A stretch of DNA of 64,000 nucleotides from Helicobacter sp. 12S02232-10. Its GTDB lineage: Bacteria; Campylobacterota; Campylobacteria; Campylobacterales; Helicobacteraceae. Below the pieces are notes generated by a model. The model was not told the DNA's origin. It saw only the letters and a list, made by a program, of their open reading frames with translations, and did no database searches. The stretch spans positions 124,001-188,000 of the forward strand of contig NZ_MLAQ01000002.1 of the NCBI RefSeq assembly GCF_002272895.1. Direction: 5' to 3'. Position numbers and translations under genes: made by a program. How positions within the stretch are numbered: position 1 is the stretch's first letter; every line of letters starts with the position of its first letter. This document shows positions 24,269 through 34,690 of the stretch, piece by piece.

Positions 24269-25297
24269 GTGGAAATTTTAGCATTATTAACTTTATTTCA
24301 ATATTATAAGCCAGCATATCAACTAGACAAAGGATCACGAATAAAAACATCCAAAGAGGCTGTAATGCTATTGAATATGGGGGGGCCAAGTAATCTTTAT
24401 GAGATAGAAGTATTTTTGAACAATATGTTTAATGATCCCTATATTCTGCCTATAAAAACTGCGTTTTTAAGGAAATTAGCAAGCAATTTTATCGTATCTA
24501 GAAGAATTGAAAAATCAAAAGAGATTTATTCTGCTATCGGCGGAAAATCTCCAATGACAGAGCTTACCTTTTCTTTGATTCAAAAATTAAATCAGGCTGA
24601 TCCGACAAGGTTATACACTTATGCAATGAGATATACCCCTCCTTACGCTCGACTCGTTTTGGAGGATATTCAAAAGCAAGGTGTTGATTCCATTATTTTA
24701 TTCAGTATGTATCCGCAATATTCGACTACAACCACTCTTTCTTCTTTGAATGAAGTTTATAGCTTATTGAAAGAATTGAATTATAAACCTACCCTTAAAA
24801 CAATAGAGAGATTTTATCAGAATAAGACGTTTAATCTTGCCGTTGTTTCTGAGATCAAGCGTTCGATTCAAGGTCTTGATCCAAAAGATTTTATTTTGAT
24901 ATTTTCTGCACACGGTCTTCCTCAAAGTGTTATCGAAAAAGGAGATCCTTATCAAAAAGAATGTGAGGAAAATGTCGAGATTTTAAAAGAGATTATCCAT
25001 CAAGAAGGTCTTGATTTTGAAAAAATCGTTTTGTCTTATCAATCAAAAGTTGGTCCTTTAAAATGGATAGGTCCAAATACTTGTGATATTGTGGCAAAAT
25101 ATAGGAATAAAAAAATCATTATTTATCCATTAAGTTTTACGATTGACAATTCTGAAACAAAATATGAGCTTTGCATTCAGTATAAAGAGTTGGCTTTGAA
25201 AGCGGGCGTTAAAGATTATATCGTATGCCCTTGTTTAAATGATTCTCAAGGATTTGTGGAAACAATTTTAGAACTTGTAAATTCTTTGAAAGGATGA
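24269..25297 (+). CDS. hemH: Ferrochelatase
   Basis: HemH inserts ferrous iron into protoporphyrin IX, the last step of haem synthesis. The protein carries AVMLLNMGGPSNLYEIEVFL, the RYTPPYARLVLEDIQKQGVD segment, LFSMYPQYSTTTTLSS and LIFSAHGLPQSVIEKGDPYQ (active-site histidine). LSYQSKVGPLKWIGPNT and IIIYPLSFTIDNSETKYEL (catalytic glutamate) follow. The 24269 start gives 342 residues, with an extra ~30 before the family core begins. No ribosome site supports that ATG clearly, so the true start is uncertain. The first gene of a haem/cytochrome c operon. The spacing to the divergent membrane gene is 23 bases. Confidence 0.93.
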   Translation: MEILALLTLFQYYKPAYQLDKGSRIKTSKEAVMLLNMGGPSNLYEIEVFLNNMFNDPYILPIKTAFLRKLASNFIVSRRIEKSKEIYSAIGGKSPMTELTFSLIQKLNQADPTRLYTYAMRYTPPYARLVLEDIQKQGVDSIILFSMYPQYSTTTTLSSLNEVYSLLKELNYKPTLKTIERFYQNKTFNLAVVSEIKRSIQGLDPKDFILIFSAHGLPQSVIEKGDPYQKECEENVEILKEIIHQEGLDFEKIVLSYQSKVGPLKWIGPNTCDIVAKYRNKKIIIYPLSFTIDNSETKYELCIQYKELALKAGVKDYIVCPCLNDSQGFVETILELVNSLKG

Positions 25298-25300
25298 TGA

Positions 25301-25939
25301 ATGAAAAGAATATTTTTATTTTTGATGTTTTTTGTAACTTCTCTCATTGTGGGAATAGGGGTTTCTGGGTGTAAGAGTGACAATAAAATTGATTCGAGTT
25401 TGATTTCAACAGGGACAAATATATCTCAAGAGGTTCAAAACGAGAATGACAATATGGATAAAAAAAGCTATGCAGGTTTGGAGGATGTTTTTAAAGATAC
25501 AAAGGTAATCACTCCTGATGGTAAATATATGATGATTGTTTTTGGATCAAATGGATGTCCATATTGTGAAATGCTTAAAAAAGACATTAAAAATACTCCA
25601 GAGCTTAAAAGCTATATTCAAAATCATTTTAGTGCTTATTATGTGAATTTAAGTTATTCAAAAATTCACGATTTTAAAGTGGGTACCAAAGCAGATTTAA
25701 AAGAAGTAAAAATTCCTACTGCCCAACTTGCCCAAATGTATGATGTTCGTCCTACTCCAACGATTGTACTTACCGATACTACAGGCAAACCGATTCTTGT
25801 ATTTCCGGGTTATATGCCTGAGAAACAGTTTATGGCTATGCTTGAATTTATTGGGAATGGGGAATGGAAAAAGGCAAAAGATCAAAAAGAAGTCAATAAA
25901 CTCCTTCGTAATTTTATTTTAAATCAAACTAAATCCTAA
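25301..25939 (+). CDS. CcmG/DsbC-type thioredoxin-fold lipoprotein
   Basis: A 212-residue periplasmic thiol protein with a lipobox (GIGVSGC, Cys24) and a thioredoxin fold with active site NGCPYCEMLKKD and the cis-proline loop VRPTPTIVLTDTTGKPI. The H. pylori counterpart beside ccsBA has been described as a reductant of apocytochrome c and a DsbC-like isomerase. Placed three bases after hemH and eight bases before ccsBA, it should keep the CXXCH haem sites of apocytochromes reduced, drawing electrons from CcdA (17359-18105). Confidence 0.88.
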   Translation: MKRIFLFLMFFVTSLIVGIGVSGCKSDNKIDSSLISTGTNISQEVQNENDNMDKKSYAGLEDVFKDTKVITPDGKYMMIVFGSNGCPYCEMLKKDIKNTPELKSYIQNHFSAYYVNLSYSKIHDFKVGTKADLKEVKIPTAQLAQMYDVRPTPTIVLTDTTGKPILVFPGYMPEKQFMAMLEFIGNGEWKKAKDQKEVNKLLRNFILNQTKS

Positions 25940-25947
25940 GGGTATTG

Positions 25948-28770
25948 ATGAAAATTTTTAAATTATTTTTCTGTTCTTTTTGGGCAGCAATTCCTTTGCT
26001 TCTTTTGTATGCCATTGCTTGTGCAGTCGCTACTTTTATTGAAAATGACTATGGAACCTCTGCTGCAAGAGCAATGATTTATAATACTTGGTGGTTTGAT
26101 GCTTTGCATCTTTACTTGCTGGTCGTTTTGATTGGAACTTTGGTGGTTTCAAAGGCGTGGCAAAGAAAGAAATATGCAAGTATCTTATTTCACGCTTCTT
26201 TGGTGGTGATTATCTTAGGAGCAGGAATCACAAGATTTTTTGGTTTTGAAGGCATGATGCATATTCGAGAGGGTGAGAGCAGTTATTCAATTACGACTGC
26301 TGAGAGCTTTCTTAATATTACTGCAGTTTCATCTGATGGTAAGGTTCAAAAAGAGTTTATTTCAAGCCCTCTTTCTCCTTTTTCGCATTATCGACTTAAA
26401 AAAAGTATTGAGATTTTTAACAAACCTTTAAAATTGGAGTCTCTTGAAGTTTATAAAAAGGATTTGAATAAAAATAGTAACACTTCTTTTTTGGTTTTGA
26501 ATGCAGTTTATGATGGCATTGAACGCGTATATAACATCACAGGAGGACCTGGAGTTCAAAGTGCAAATGTTGAAGCCGAATTTAATGGGGTGCGAATTTT
26601 CATTAACTGGGGGGTAAGAAAAATAATGCTTCCTTTTGGTCTTAAGTTGGAAAAATTTGATTTGCAACGTTATCCAGGTTCAATGAGTCCTTCTTCTTAT
26701 GCTTCTGAAGTGGAGGTTTTAGATTTGGATGGAAAAGTTATAGAACCTTATAGAATTTATATGAACCATGTTCTTGATTATAGAGGATACAGATTTTTTC
26801 AATCTTCTTATGATGCTGATGAGCAAGGCACGATTCTTTCAGTCAATAAAGATCCTGGAAAAATTCCCACTTATATCGGGTATGCGATGTTGATTTTGGG
26901 AGCAATTTGGTTGTTGTTTGCCAAAAAAGGAAGATTTAACAAACTTGCTAATTTTTTAAGATCCCAAAAAATCGCAGGTTTGATTTTTGTTATAGCATTT
27001 AGTTCTAGTATATGGCACGTTGCTTACGCTGAAGAAGGAAAAATAGATACTCATGGTCCTGCAAAAGAGCAGACGGTTCCTGAAGGTTCAAATCCGCATA
27101 TTGATAATGTAATGCCCACAAGCTCCAATGAGGAAATCATTCAGAGAATGAAAAATCTGAAAAAGAATTCCAAAAAACATATCAAGAAGTTTTCTCAACT
27201 CCAGCTTCAGGATTTTGGGGGTCGTATAAAGCCTTTGGATACAATGGCAATGGATGTTGTCCATAAAATCACAAAAGAAGATGATTTTAAGGGATTGAGT
27301 AATGATCAGGTATTTTTAGGAATGATACTTTATCCAAATGATTGGAGAGATATTAAAATCATTTATACTGCAACCCCAAAATTAAGAGAAATTTTGGGAG
27401 TTCCTAAAGATCAAAAGAGAATCGCTTTTTCAGACGCGTTTAGTCCCAATGGTTATAAACTCCAAAATTACGTTGAGGAAGCTAATCGTAAAAAGCCCAA
27501 TGAAAGAGGAACCTTTGATAAAGATGTTTTGAATGTCGATGAAAGACTCAATCTTACTTTTATGGTTTTTACTGGGCAAATATTGAGAATTTTTCCTGAT
27601 GAGAATTCTAATATTTGGTTTGCGCCTAGTGATGCATTGGAAAATGCAACACCAGCTAGAGACAAAGAAATTCGAACAATTTTAGACGATTTTTTTAAAG
27701 GTTTTGATATAGGCATTACTTATAATCATTGGGATCAAGCCGATGAAGCTTTGGATAAGCTTGGTGATTATCAAAAATTGCACGGAAAAAGCCTATATTT
27801 GTCAAAGTCAAAAATAGATTCTGAAATTTTTCTGAATCATATCAATTTTTTTGATCAATTGACCTTGCCTTATATTTTATTGGGTTTAATTCTTTTTATT
27901 GCCGTTCTTGTGAGTATTTTACGTGATAGAGTGGTAAATGTTTGGTTTGGAAGAAGCATTTATGCACTGATTCTTCTATGTGTTCTTGTCCATACGATAG
28001 GACTTGCGTTGCGTTGGTATGTCAGCGGGCATTCTCCTTGGAGTAATGCTTATGAATCAATGCTTTATATTGCTTGGGCTGCAGGGGTAGCAGGGGTAGT
28101 ATTTTTCAGGAAATCCAATCTTGCTTTGTGTGCTGCAAGCTTTTTGGCAGGTATAGCACTTTTTGTAGCCCATCTTGGTTTTATGGATCCCCAAATTGGT
28201 AATCTTGTTCCTGTCCTCAAATCTTATTGGCTTAATATTCATGTCTCTGTAATTACTGCAAGTTACGGATTTTTAGGGTTGTGTTTTATTGTAGGGGTTA
28301 TCACTTTGGTAATGTTTATTTTCAGGAATCCAAATCGACCCAATATTGATCATACGATCCTTTCTTTGAGTGCTATTAATGAAATGAGTATGATTTTAGG
28401 GCTTTTAATGCTCACAGTCGGTAATTTTCTTGGAGGAGTCTGGGCAAATGAATCGTGGGGGCGTTATTGGGGTTGGGATCCCAAAGAAACTTGGGCGTTA
28501 ATTTCGATTGGCGTGTATGCAGTGATTTTGCATTTGAGGTTTATGAACTTTGCTTTTATGCCTTATATTTTTGCAAGTGCAAGCGTGGTAGGATTTTATT
28601 CGATTTTGATGACTTATTTTGGTGTGAATTATTATTTATCCGGAATGCATAGTTATGCCGCAGGCGATCCTTTGCCCATCCCTGTTTTCTTGTATTATTT
28701 TGTTGCTTTTAGCGTGATTTTGATTGTATTGGCGGGCTTGAAGCGAAAATTGGAGATGCCTAAACTTTAG
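25948..28770 (+). CDS. ccsBA: Cytochrome c synthase, fused System II CcsBA
   Basis: CcsBA exports haem and attaches it to apocytochrome c in the periplasm. The 940-residue fusion has an N-terminal CcsB/ResB part (membrane segments around residues 10-90, a large soluble periplasmic region). A C-terminal CcsA/ResC part has many membrane helices and the haem-binding WWD-type motif in ESWGRYWGWDPKETWALI. Histidines that would ligate haem are present near HSPWSNAYESM and MHSYAAG. A TTG three bases upstream is in frame, but ATG at 25948 is the more likely start. The fused form is typical of Helicobacter and Campylobacter. Confidence 0.94.
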   Translation: MKIFKLFFCSFWAAIPLLLLYAIACAVATFIENDYGTSAARAMIYNTWWFDALHLYLLVVLIGTLVVSKAWQRKKYASILFHASLVVIILGAGITRFFGFEGMMHIREGESSYSITTAESFLNITAVSSDGKVQKEFISSPLSPFSHYRLKKSIEIFNKPLKLESLEVYKKDLNKNSNTSFLVLNAVYDGIERVYNITGGPGVQSANVEAEFNGVRIFINWGVRKIMLPFGLKLEKFDLQRYPGSMSPSSYASEVEVLDLDGKVIEPYRIYMNHVLDYRGYRFFQSSYDADEQGTILSVNKDPGKIPTYIGYAMLILGAIWLLFAKKGRFNKLANFLRSQKIAGLIFVIAFSSSIWHVAYAEEGKIDTHGPAKEQTVPEGSNPHIDNVMPTSSNEEIIQRMKNLKKNSKKHIKKFSQLQLQDFGGRIKPLDTMAMDVVHKITKEDDFKGLSNDQVFLGMILYPNDWRDIKIIYTATPKLREILGVPKDQKRIAFSDAFSPNGYKLQNYVEEANRKKPNERGTFDKDVLNVDERLNLTFMVFTGQILRIFPDENSNIWFAPSDALENATPARDKEIRTILDDFFKGFDIGITYNHWDQADEALDKLGDYQKLHGKSLYLSKSKIDSEIFLNHINFFDQLTLPYILLGLILFIAVLVSILRDRVVNVWFGRSIYALILLCVLVHTIGLALRWYVSGHSPWSNAYESMLYIAWAAGVAGVVFFRKSNLALCAASFLAGIALFVAHLGFMDPQIGNLVPVLKSYWLNIHVSVITASYGFLGLCFIVGVITLVMFIFRNPNRPNIDHTILSLSAINEMSMILGLLMLTVGNFLGGVWANESWGRYWGWDPKETWALISIGVYAVILHLRFMNFAFMPYIFASASVVGFYSILMTYFGVNYYLSGMHSYAAGDPLPIPVFLYYFVAFSVILIVLAGLKRKLEMPKL

Positions 28771-28785
28771 TTACAGGGAAATGAA

Positions 28786-30834
28786 GTGAAAAAGATTATG
28801 CTTTGGTTTATTGGAGTTTTGATTATTTTATTGGCATTGATTTATATTTTGTTATTCACTCAAATAGGAAATAACCTTTTAAAGCCATTAGTTCAATCTG
28901 AAATCAATAAATATTCTCCTATTGAATTAGAGGTTCAAAAATTTTCCTTAAGGCCTTCTAATTTTAATATTTCTTTAAAACATAAAGATGTCATTTTTGC
29001 TCGTTTAAACGGTATTTTCTCTCTTTTTTCACAGAGAATTGATGCGAAATTAAATATTGCATTTAATGATTTGTCTGTTTTAAATAAGAGCGTTGAAATG
29101 CCTCTTAAGGGAGCATTTAAAATAAATTCCAGTATTCAGGGTAAGTTTCAAGATTTTCTTTTCCAAGCTAAAAGCAATATAGCAGATTCAAAAACCAAAA
29201 TTGAAGCAAGATTAGTGAAATTTTCTCTTGCAGGATTTAAGGCTGATATTCAAGATTTGGAGCTTCAAAATTTATTGCCGATAATAGGTCAAAAATCTTA
29301 TGCAAATGGTTTTCTTAAAATAAGAGCAGACATAAAAGAAAATGCGAGCAAAGGATATGATGGAAAAATTGTGGCTGTTATTCAAGATGGAACTATCAAC
29401 CAAAATTTGATAAAAAATGATTTTAAAATCGTAATTCCAAAAACAAATTTTTTATTTAATTTACAGGCTGATTTCAAAGATAAATTGATTGAAAACCATT
29501 TGAGTTTGACTTCAGATGCTGGAAGTTTGATTTCAAGTGGAACGATTCAAATTCCAGACTTAAATATTGAAAATATATATAAATTAAGTTTTTCTGATTT
29601 AACCCCCTTAACCCCTCTTTTAAAAATACCTCTTAGGGGCACACTAGAATCTGAGGGGAAAATCAAAGGCGACAAAAAATTCTTTGCGATTGAAGGGAAA
29701 AGCAACATAGCAAATTCTCAAAGTCTTTATAGAGTAAGCTTGAAAAATTTTGAGCTTGAAAAGGTTGATTTTGATGTCAAAAAACTTTCTGCTAACAAGA
29801 TATTGTGGATGTTTTATCAACCTGAATATGCCAAAGGATATGCGGATTTTAAAGGAAATATTGATGATTTTAAAAATGCTCCTTCTCTAAAGGTAATGGG
29901 AAAAATCAATGGGGTAATCTTAAATGCTCCGATTAAAAAATATTTTGGTCTTAATATGCCCGATACAAATTTTGATGCTAAAATTGGAATTTTTTCAAAA
30001 AATGGTGCAGGCAAATTGGATTTTGACTTTGATTCTCCTTTAGGATGGATTAAGTTTAAGCAAGCTGATTTTAAGATTTCAGAGCCTTTTTTTGATGGAA
30101 ATTACGTTGTTTCTTTGCCTGATTTAAAAAAGTTGAAATTTATTACCGGAGTCGATCTTGCAGGACATTTTGATTTTAATGGTCAAATCCGATATTCTAA
30201 AAACTTGCATTTAGATTTTTATTCAGATACTTTTGGGGGTGATATCCGAGGTCTTCTTGAGAATACTCAATTGAAGGGTGATTTTAAGGGAATTGAGATT
30301 AAGAGAATATTTGGTTTATTTGAAATGCCACAAGTTTTTGATACTATGGCTTCAGGGAATTTTAATTATGATTTTTTTAGTCAGAAAGGGAAAATTTTTG
30401 CTTCTTTTGAAAAAGGAGCGATTGTCCCTAATGATTTTACAAATATGCTTAAAAAGTATGCTAAATTTGATATTACTCATCAGGTTTTTGAAACAGGGAA
30501 TTTTTCAAGCTCTATTGAGAAAAAAGTTTTGAATGCAAAATTCAATATGCAGAGCAAGCAAGTTCATATTGATTCTGAACATACAAAGATAGATTTAGGA
30601 AAAAATAAGATTTCTTCAAAAATCAAGCTTTCTCTTAAAGATGATTATGTCAATGTGAATTTAAATGGAAATTTAAATTCACCCCAGATTCAAATCGATG
30701 CAGGTGCGTTGCTAAAGAAACAAGCAATTCAATCTATTGATAAAGGTGCAAAGGATGTAATTAGAAAATATATCCCTAAGAAAGATCAAGAAAATGCTAA
30801 AAGGCTTCTTGAAGGGGTTTTAAAAAATTTCTAA
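28786..30834 (+). CDS. AsmA-like envelope protein
   Basis: A 682-residue protein with one N-terminal membrane anchor (MLWFIGVLIILLALIYILLF) and a long periplasmic body of beta-strand repeats, with recurring phrases such as GKFQDFLFQAKSNI, GTLESEGKIKGDKKFFAIEG and GHFDFNGQIRYSKNLHLDFY. It ends with NGNLNSPQIQIDAGALLKKQ and a helix. This is the AsmA/TamB-type architecture, thought to form a groove that carries lipids between the membranes. The start is GTG, preceded by AGGGAAA. It follows ccsBA by 15 bases. No specific subfamily is recognised. Confidence 0.75.
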   Translation: MKKIMLWFIGVLIILLALIYILLFTQIGNNLLKPLVQSEINKYSPIELEVQKFSLRPSNFNISLKHKDVIFARLNGIFSLFSQRIDAKLNIAFNDLSVLNKSVEMPLKGAFKINSSIQGKFQDFLFQAKSNIADSKTKIEARLVKFSLAGFKADIQDLELQNLLPIIGQKSYANGFLKIRADIKENASKGYDGKIVAVIQDGTINQNLIKNDFKIVIPKTNFLFNLQADFKDKLIENHLSLTSDAGSLISSGTIQIPDLNIENIYKLSFSDLTPLTPLLKIPLRGTLESEGKIKGDKKFFAIEGKSNIANSQSLYRVSLKNFELEKVDFDVKKLSANKILWMFYQPEYAKGYADFKGNIDDFKNAPSLKVMGKINGVILNAPIKKYFGLNMPDTNFDAKIGIFSKNGAGKLDFDFDSPLGWIKFKQADFKISEPFFDGNYVVSLPDLKKLKFITGVDLAGHFDFNGQIRYSKNLHLDFYSDTFGGDIRGLLENTQLKGDFKGIEIKRIFGLFEMPQVFDTMASGNFNYDFFSQKGKIFASFEKGAIVPNDFTNMLKKYAKFDITHQVFETGNFSSSIEKKVLNAKFNMQSKQVHIDSEHTKIDLGKNKISSKIKLSLKDDYVNVNLNGNLNSPQIQIDAGALLKKQAIQSIDKGAKDVIRKYIPKKDQENAKRLLEGVLKNF

Positions 30835-30898
30835 TTTAACTTTATTTTAAGATTTGCAATGAGTAATGTTGCAATCATTTCGATCTCTAGAGTGACAC

Positions 30899-32326
30899 TT
30901 ATATTAACTTTTCTTTGAGTAGTTCATTAACTCGATTGGGATTTGCGCCTTTTACATTTTTCATTATTTGCCCTACAAAAAAGCCAAACATTTTTTCTTT
31001 TCCATTTTTGTATTCTGCCACTTTATCTGCATTGGTATCTAAAACATTCTGAATTGCCTCTAAAATTGCGCCATCATCATTGACTTGAGCAAGTCCTAAA
31101 GATTGTATCAGAGAATCAACATCGCCCCCTTTTTGTTCCACCAATACATCTAAGATTTCTTTAGCACTTTTTCCGCTAATTTTTCCCTCTTCAATTCGTT
31201 TTACTAGAGTACTTAAAGTTTGGGCAGGTATGCCACAATTTTGAAGATTTATTTCTCCTTTGAGTCTTCCGAGTAATTCAACGCTTAACCAAGTCACACT
31301 ACCTTTAGGGCTTGCTCCATTCTCAATCATTGTTTCAAAATATGTTGCCATTTCCAAATCATTTGTAAGGACAATTGCATCGCTTTCTTTGATCATTAAC
31401 TCTTCTGCATATCGCTTTCTTTTTTCATCCGGGAGCTCTGCAATCTTGCGCCCTTCTTCAAAGAGTGCTGCATCAATATGCACAGGCAAAAGATCAGGAT
31501 CGGGGAAATATCGATAATCTGCTGCCTCTTCCTTGCCTCTCATTGAACGTGTGATACCTTTTTCAGTGTCAAAAAGCCTTGTTTCTTGGACGACTTCTTG
31601 ATCATATTGTTTGTCTTCCCACGCTTGAACTTGGCGATCGACTTCATATTCAATGGCTTTTTGGATAAATTTGAAACTATTGAGATTTTTGATTTCAACC
31701 CTTGTGTAGAGCTTTGTATCTCCTTGTGGTCTGATGGAGACATTGGCATCGCATCGGAAACTTCCTTCTTGCATATTCGCATCTGAAATCCCAATGAAGC
31801 GAACGATTGAATGGAGTTTTTTTAAATACGCGATAGCTTCATCACTGCTTCGCATATCAGGTTCAGAAACGATTTCAAGCAAAGGTGTGCAGGCACGATT
31901 GAGATCGACTTTGGAATATTCATTTTCGTGAATATTTTTTCCCGCATCTTCTTCCATATGTGCCCGCGTAATGCCGATGGATTTTTTTTGACCATCAATT
32001 TCTATATCAAGCTTTCCTTTGCCTACAATAGGGATTTCAAATTGAGAGATTTGATAGGCTTTGGGTAAATCGGGATAGAAATAGTTTTTTCTTGCAAAGA
32101 TAGAATCTTGATTAATTTGGGCTTGAATCGCAGTTCCAAATTGAATGGCTTTTTTAACTACTTCTTTATTGAGTACTGGGAGAGCTCCGGGCAATCCCAA
32201 ACAAGTTGGGCATACATTGGTATTGGGCGATTCTCCAAAACTCGTCGGACAAGAACAAAAAATTTTTGTTTTAGTATTGAGTTGGACATGGACTTCAAGT
32301 CCAATAATCGTTTCAAACTGACTCAT
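30899..32326 (-). CDS. gatB: Aspartyl/glutamyl-tRNA amidotransferase subunit B
   Basis: GatB with GatA and GatC converts Glu-tRNA-Gln and Asp-tRNA-Asn to the amidated forms, which Helicobacter needs because it lacks direct routes. The 475-residue protein has [20 protein letters not shown] with the zinc cysteines ([20 protein letters not shown]), the kinase site segment [19 protein letters not shown] and [14 protein letters not shown]. The C-terminal YqeY-like tail ends [20 protein letters not shown]. It is the last gene of the bamA-mqnC-M16-gatB operon, overlapping the M16 gene by four bases. Confidence 0.96.
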   Translation of the reverse strand: MSQFETIIGLEVHVQLNTKTKIFCSCPTSFGESPNTNVCPTCLGLPGALPVLNKEVVKKAIQFGTAIQAQINQDSIFARKNYFYPDLPKAYQISQFEIPIVGKGKLDIEIDGQKKSIGITRAHMEEDAGKNIHENEYSKVDLNRACTPLLEIVSEPDMRSSDEAIAYLKKLHSIVRFIGISDANMQEGSFRCDANVSIRPQGDTKLYTRVEIKNLNSFKFIQKAIEYEVDRQVQAWEDKQYDQEVVQETRLFDTEKGITRSMRGKEEAADYRYFPDPDLLPVHIDAALFEEGRKIAELPDEKRKRYAEELMIKESDAIVLTNDLEMATYFETMIENGASPKGSVTWLSVELLGRLKGEINLQNCGIPAQTLSTLVKRIEEGKISGKSAKEILDVLVEQKGGDVDSLIQSLGLAQVNDDGAILEAIQNVLDTNADKVAEYKNGKEKMFGFFVGQIMKNVKGANPNRVNELLKEKLI

Positions 32327-33633
32327 TTAGCCCCCTTTTTTGTCACAATGCTAAAGCTGAGATTTTTGATTTCGGGATGAGATTTGATATATTCATTGAG
32401 TTCTTTGAGCGTAAGATTTTTAATCTGTTCAAGTTGGATTTTGTCAAAATCCAGAGGCAACCCCAAATAGAAATTATAAAATTTTGCATATAAGCGTCCT
32501 GAGAGTGTTTCGTTTCGGAGTGGTTCTGATCCCAATAAGAAATTTTTTGCACCATTTAGTTCATCTTGTGTCACGCCTTTTTCTACAAAATCTTGCACTA
32601 CTTTTTTTATCAGTTCAATACTTTGAGTTTGATTTTGAAGTTGGGTTTGCAAATAGCCTGTGGTATAACTAGCAATGTTGCCTGTAACAATTCTCATATA
32701 TGCTGAATATGCCAACCCTCTTTTGACGCGAATTTCTTCCATAAGGCGAGAGCCAAATCCACTTGAACCAAGTATAAAAGCCATTACTTTGGCTTTATAA
32801 GCATCTTTTTCAAAATTGTTGATATTAAAAGGGGAGCCAAAATAAATATAGGCTTGCTGCGTATCTTTATAGAGGATTTTTTCCTGTGGCTTGGGGTTTG
32901 CATTATAATGGTGCATTTCTGTTTTTTTACCTGTTTGCAACATAGATAATATGGGCTTGAGGGCAGCGAGGGTTTTATCTGTGTTGATGTCTCCTCCCAT
33001 AATGATCACAAGTCTAGAAAGTGAAAGATTTTTTTCCAAGTACGCTTTGATATCGGCAAGTTTAATGTTTTCTACACTTTTAATAGTACCTAAAGGAGGG
33101 TAGGCTAATGGAGTATTTTTAAATAACAGACTCGAAAGAGTTGTGCTAGCAATATAATCAAAGTCTGTTTCTTTGTTTAAAAGACTGGCTATGGCTTTGG
33201 TTTGAATTTTTTTTAAAGCATTTTGGGTAAGATTGGGCGATTTGAGTAAATCACCAAGGAAATTGATTGCATCTTTTTCCTGATCTTTGAGATAATTTAA
33301 TTCGATATTTAAGGTCTCTAGTCCTGAACTTGCACTGATATCAATGGCTTTTTGTTCAAGTTTTTCAGAGAATTTTGTAGCCCCAAGTTCTTTTGTACCC
33401 TCATTTAAAATGCTTGCCCCAAGCCTAGAAAGTCCATTTTTATCACCATCATTGATACTTCCTCCGCCTATAAATACAAGCTGTATGGAACCTATTGGCA
33501 AAAGATTGGATTCTTCATAAATAACAGGAATTTTAATATTATTTACTTCATAAAATTTAATGGGTTCTTTAGATGAATTTGCGTTCATATGGACTCCTAA
33601 AAATAATAGTAATAGTGCGATTAGATTTTTCAT
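32323..33633 (-). CDS. M16-family peptidase-like protein lacking the HxxEH zinc motif
   Basis: A 436-residue secreted M16 (pitrilysin/processing peptidase) homologue with a signal peptide ([17 protein letters not shown]). The family's metal site H-x-x-E-H should follow the GGS segment near residue 60. Here the text is [20 protein letters not shown], then LNEGT: the whole zinc motif is replaced. The second-domain region is well kept ([20 protein letters not shown], followed by YSAYM). It is probably a non-catalytic subunit that pairs with an active M16 protein encoded elsewhere, as in mitochondrial core proteins; I infer this from the motif loss. The operon links it to outer-membrane assembly (bamA). 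Confidence 0.85.
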   Translation of the reverse strand: MKNLIALLLLFLGVHMNANSSKEPIKFYEVNNIKIPVIYEESNLLPIGSIQLVFIGGGSINDGDKNGLSRLGASILNEGTKELGATKFSEKLEQKAIDISASSGLETLNIELNYLKDQEKDAINFLGDLLKSPNLTQNALKKIQTKAIASLLNKETDFDYIASTTLSSLLFKNTPLAYPPLGTIKSVENIKLADIKAYLEKNLSLSRLVIIMGGDINTDKTLAALKPILSMLQTGKKTEMHHYNANPKPQEKILYKDTQQAYIYFGSPFNINNFEKDAYKAKVMAFILGSSGFGSRLMEEIRVKRGLAYSAYMRIVTGNIASYTTGYLQTQLQNQTQSIELIKKVVQDFVEKGVTQDELNGAKNFLLGSEPLRNETLSGRLYAKFYNFYLGLPLDFDKIQLEQIKNLTLKELNEYIKSHPEIKNLSFSIVTKKGAK

Positions 33634-34680
33634 TCAATACCTTTTGAGGATTTCATAAGCGGTGTTTCGTTTTGCAGGGTATTCACCGATATCTTTGATG
33701 AGTTTTATCATTTCACTTTCATTCATAGAATGGCTTGCCCCAGCTGCTGAAACGACATTTTCTTCCATCATCGTGCTACCCAAATCGTTGGCTCCAAAAA
33801 GAAGCGCTAATTGTCCGATGTGGGAACCTTGTGTGACCCAAGAACTTTGAATATTTTGGATGTTATCCAAATAAAGACGACTGCAGGCCAAAAGTCTTAA
33901 ATAGCGATTGCTAGAAGCTTTTTTGATCTCAGGCATTTCTTTTTGGAGAGGGGTGTTATCGGGCTGAAAACTCCATAAGATAAAAGCCCTAAAACCACCT
34001 GTTTCATCTTGGAGAGACCGAATTCTTTCCCAATGTTCGATGACATCTTCATCTTTATCAACACTTCCAAACATCATTGTTGCTGTACTTTTGATATCTA
34101 ATTTATGAGCTTGTCTATGAACTTCTATCCATTCATCAGAATCTAATTTTTTTGGTGCAATGATATCTCTAACCCGATCGCTTAAAATTTCTGCTCCAGC
34201 TCCAGGTATAGAACTTAGTCCCGCATTTTTAAGCCTTTGAAGAACTTCAGGAAGACTGAGCTTTGAAATTTTAGCAATATAATTGATTTCTATGGCAGAA
34301 AATCCGTGTATTGTAATATTTGGATATTTTTGACGGATATGGGCTACTAAGTCTTCATAATAGTCGATTTTGAGTTTTGGATGCACGCCTCCTTGAAAGA
34401 GTATCTGTGTGCCTCCTATAGCAATGAGCTCATCAATTTTTCTATCAATTTCTTCAAAACTCAAGATATATTCGCCTGCTTCATTGAGTCGTCTTTTAAA
34501 TGCGCAAAATTTGCAATCTACCCAACAGATGTTGGTATAGTTGATATTGCGATCAACGATAAAAGTTGTGATTTTATCAGGATGAAGCTCTTGTTTTTTT
34601 TTATTTGCCATTTCTCCCAATTCTTTGAGAGAGGCATTTTTCATCAAATCAAGTATTTCATTGTTACTCATTCGTTCCAT
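33634..34680 (-). CDS. mqnC: Cyclic dehypoxanthinyl futalosine synthase (radical SAM)
   Basis: MqnC cyclises dehypoxanthine futalosine in the futalosine route to menaquinone. The 348-residue radical SAM protein has the cluster motif NICWVDCKFCAFKR (C-x3-C-x2-C), the GGTQILFQGGVHPKLKIDYY substrate segment, GLSSIPGAGAEIL and a C-terminal GSTMMEENVVSAAGASHSMN. These distinguish it from the related MqnE (37280-38362). It sits between bamA and the M16 gene with a spacing of ten and zero bases. Confidence 0.93.
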   Translation of the reverse strand: MERMSNNEILDLMKNASLKELGEMANKKKQELHPDKITTFIVDRNINYTNICWVDCKFCAFKRRLNEAGEYILSFEEIDRKIDELIAIGGTQILFQGGVHPKLKIDYYEDLVAHIRQKYPNITIHGFSAIEINYIAKISKLSLPEVLQRLKNAGLSSIPGAGAEILSDRVRDIIAPKKLDSDEWIEVHRQAHKLDIKSTATMMFGSVDKDEDVIEHWERIRSLQDETGGFRAFILWSFQPDNTPLQKEMPEIKKASSNRYLRLLACSRLYLDNIQNIQSSWVTQGSHIGQLALLFGANDLGSTMMEENVVSAAGASHSMNESEMIKLIKDIGEYPAKRNTAYEILKRY

Positions 34681-34690
34681 TTCTAATCCT

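Noticed and set aside
30840-30898. TTGCAAT-type inverted repeat as a terminator between the AsmA-like gene and gatB
   Set aside because: The pairing (GATTTGCAA with TTGCAATC) needs a bulge and no T-run follows, so it is too weak to call.
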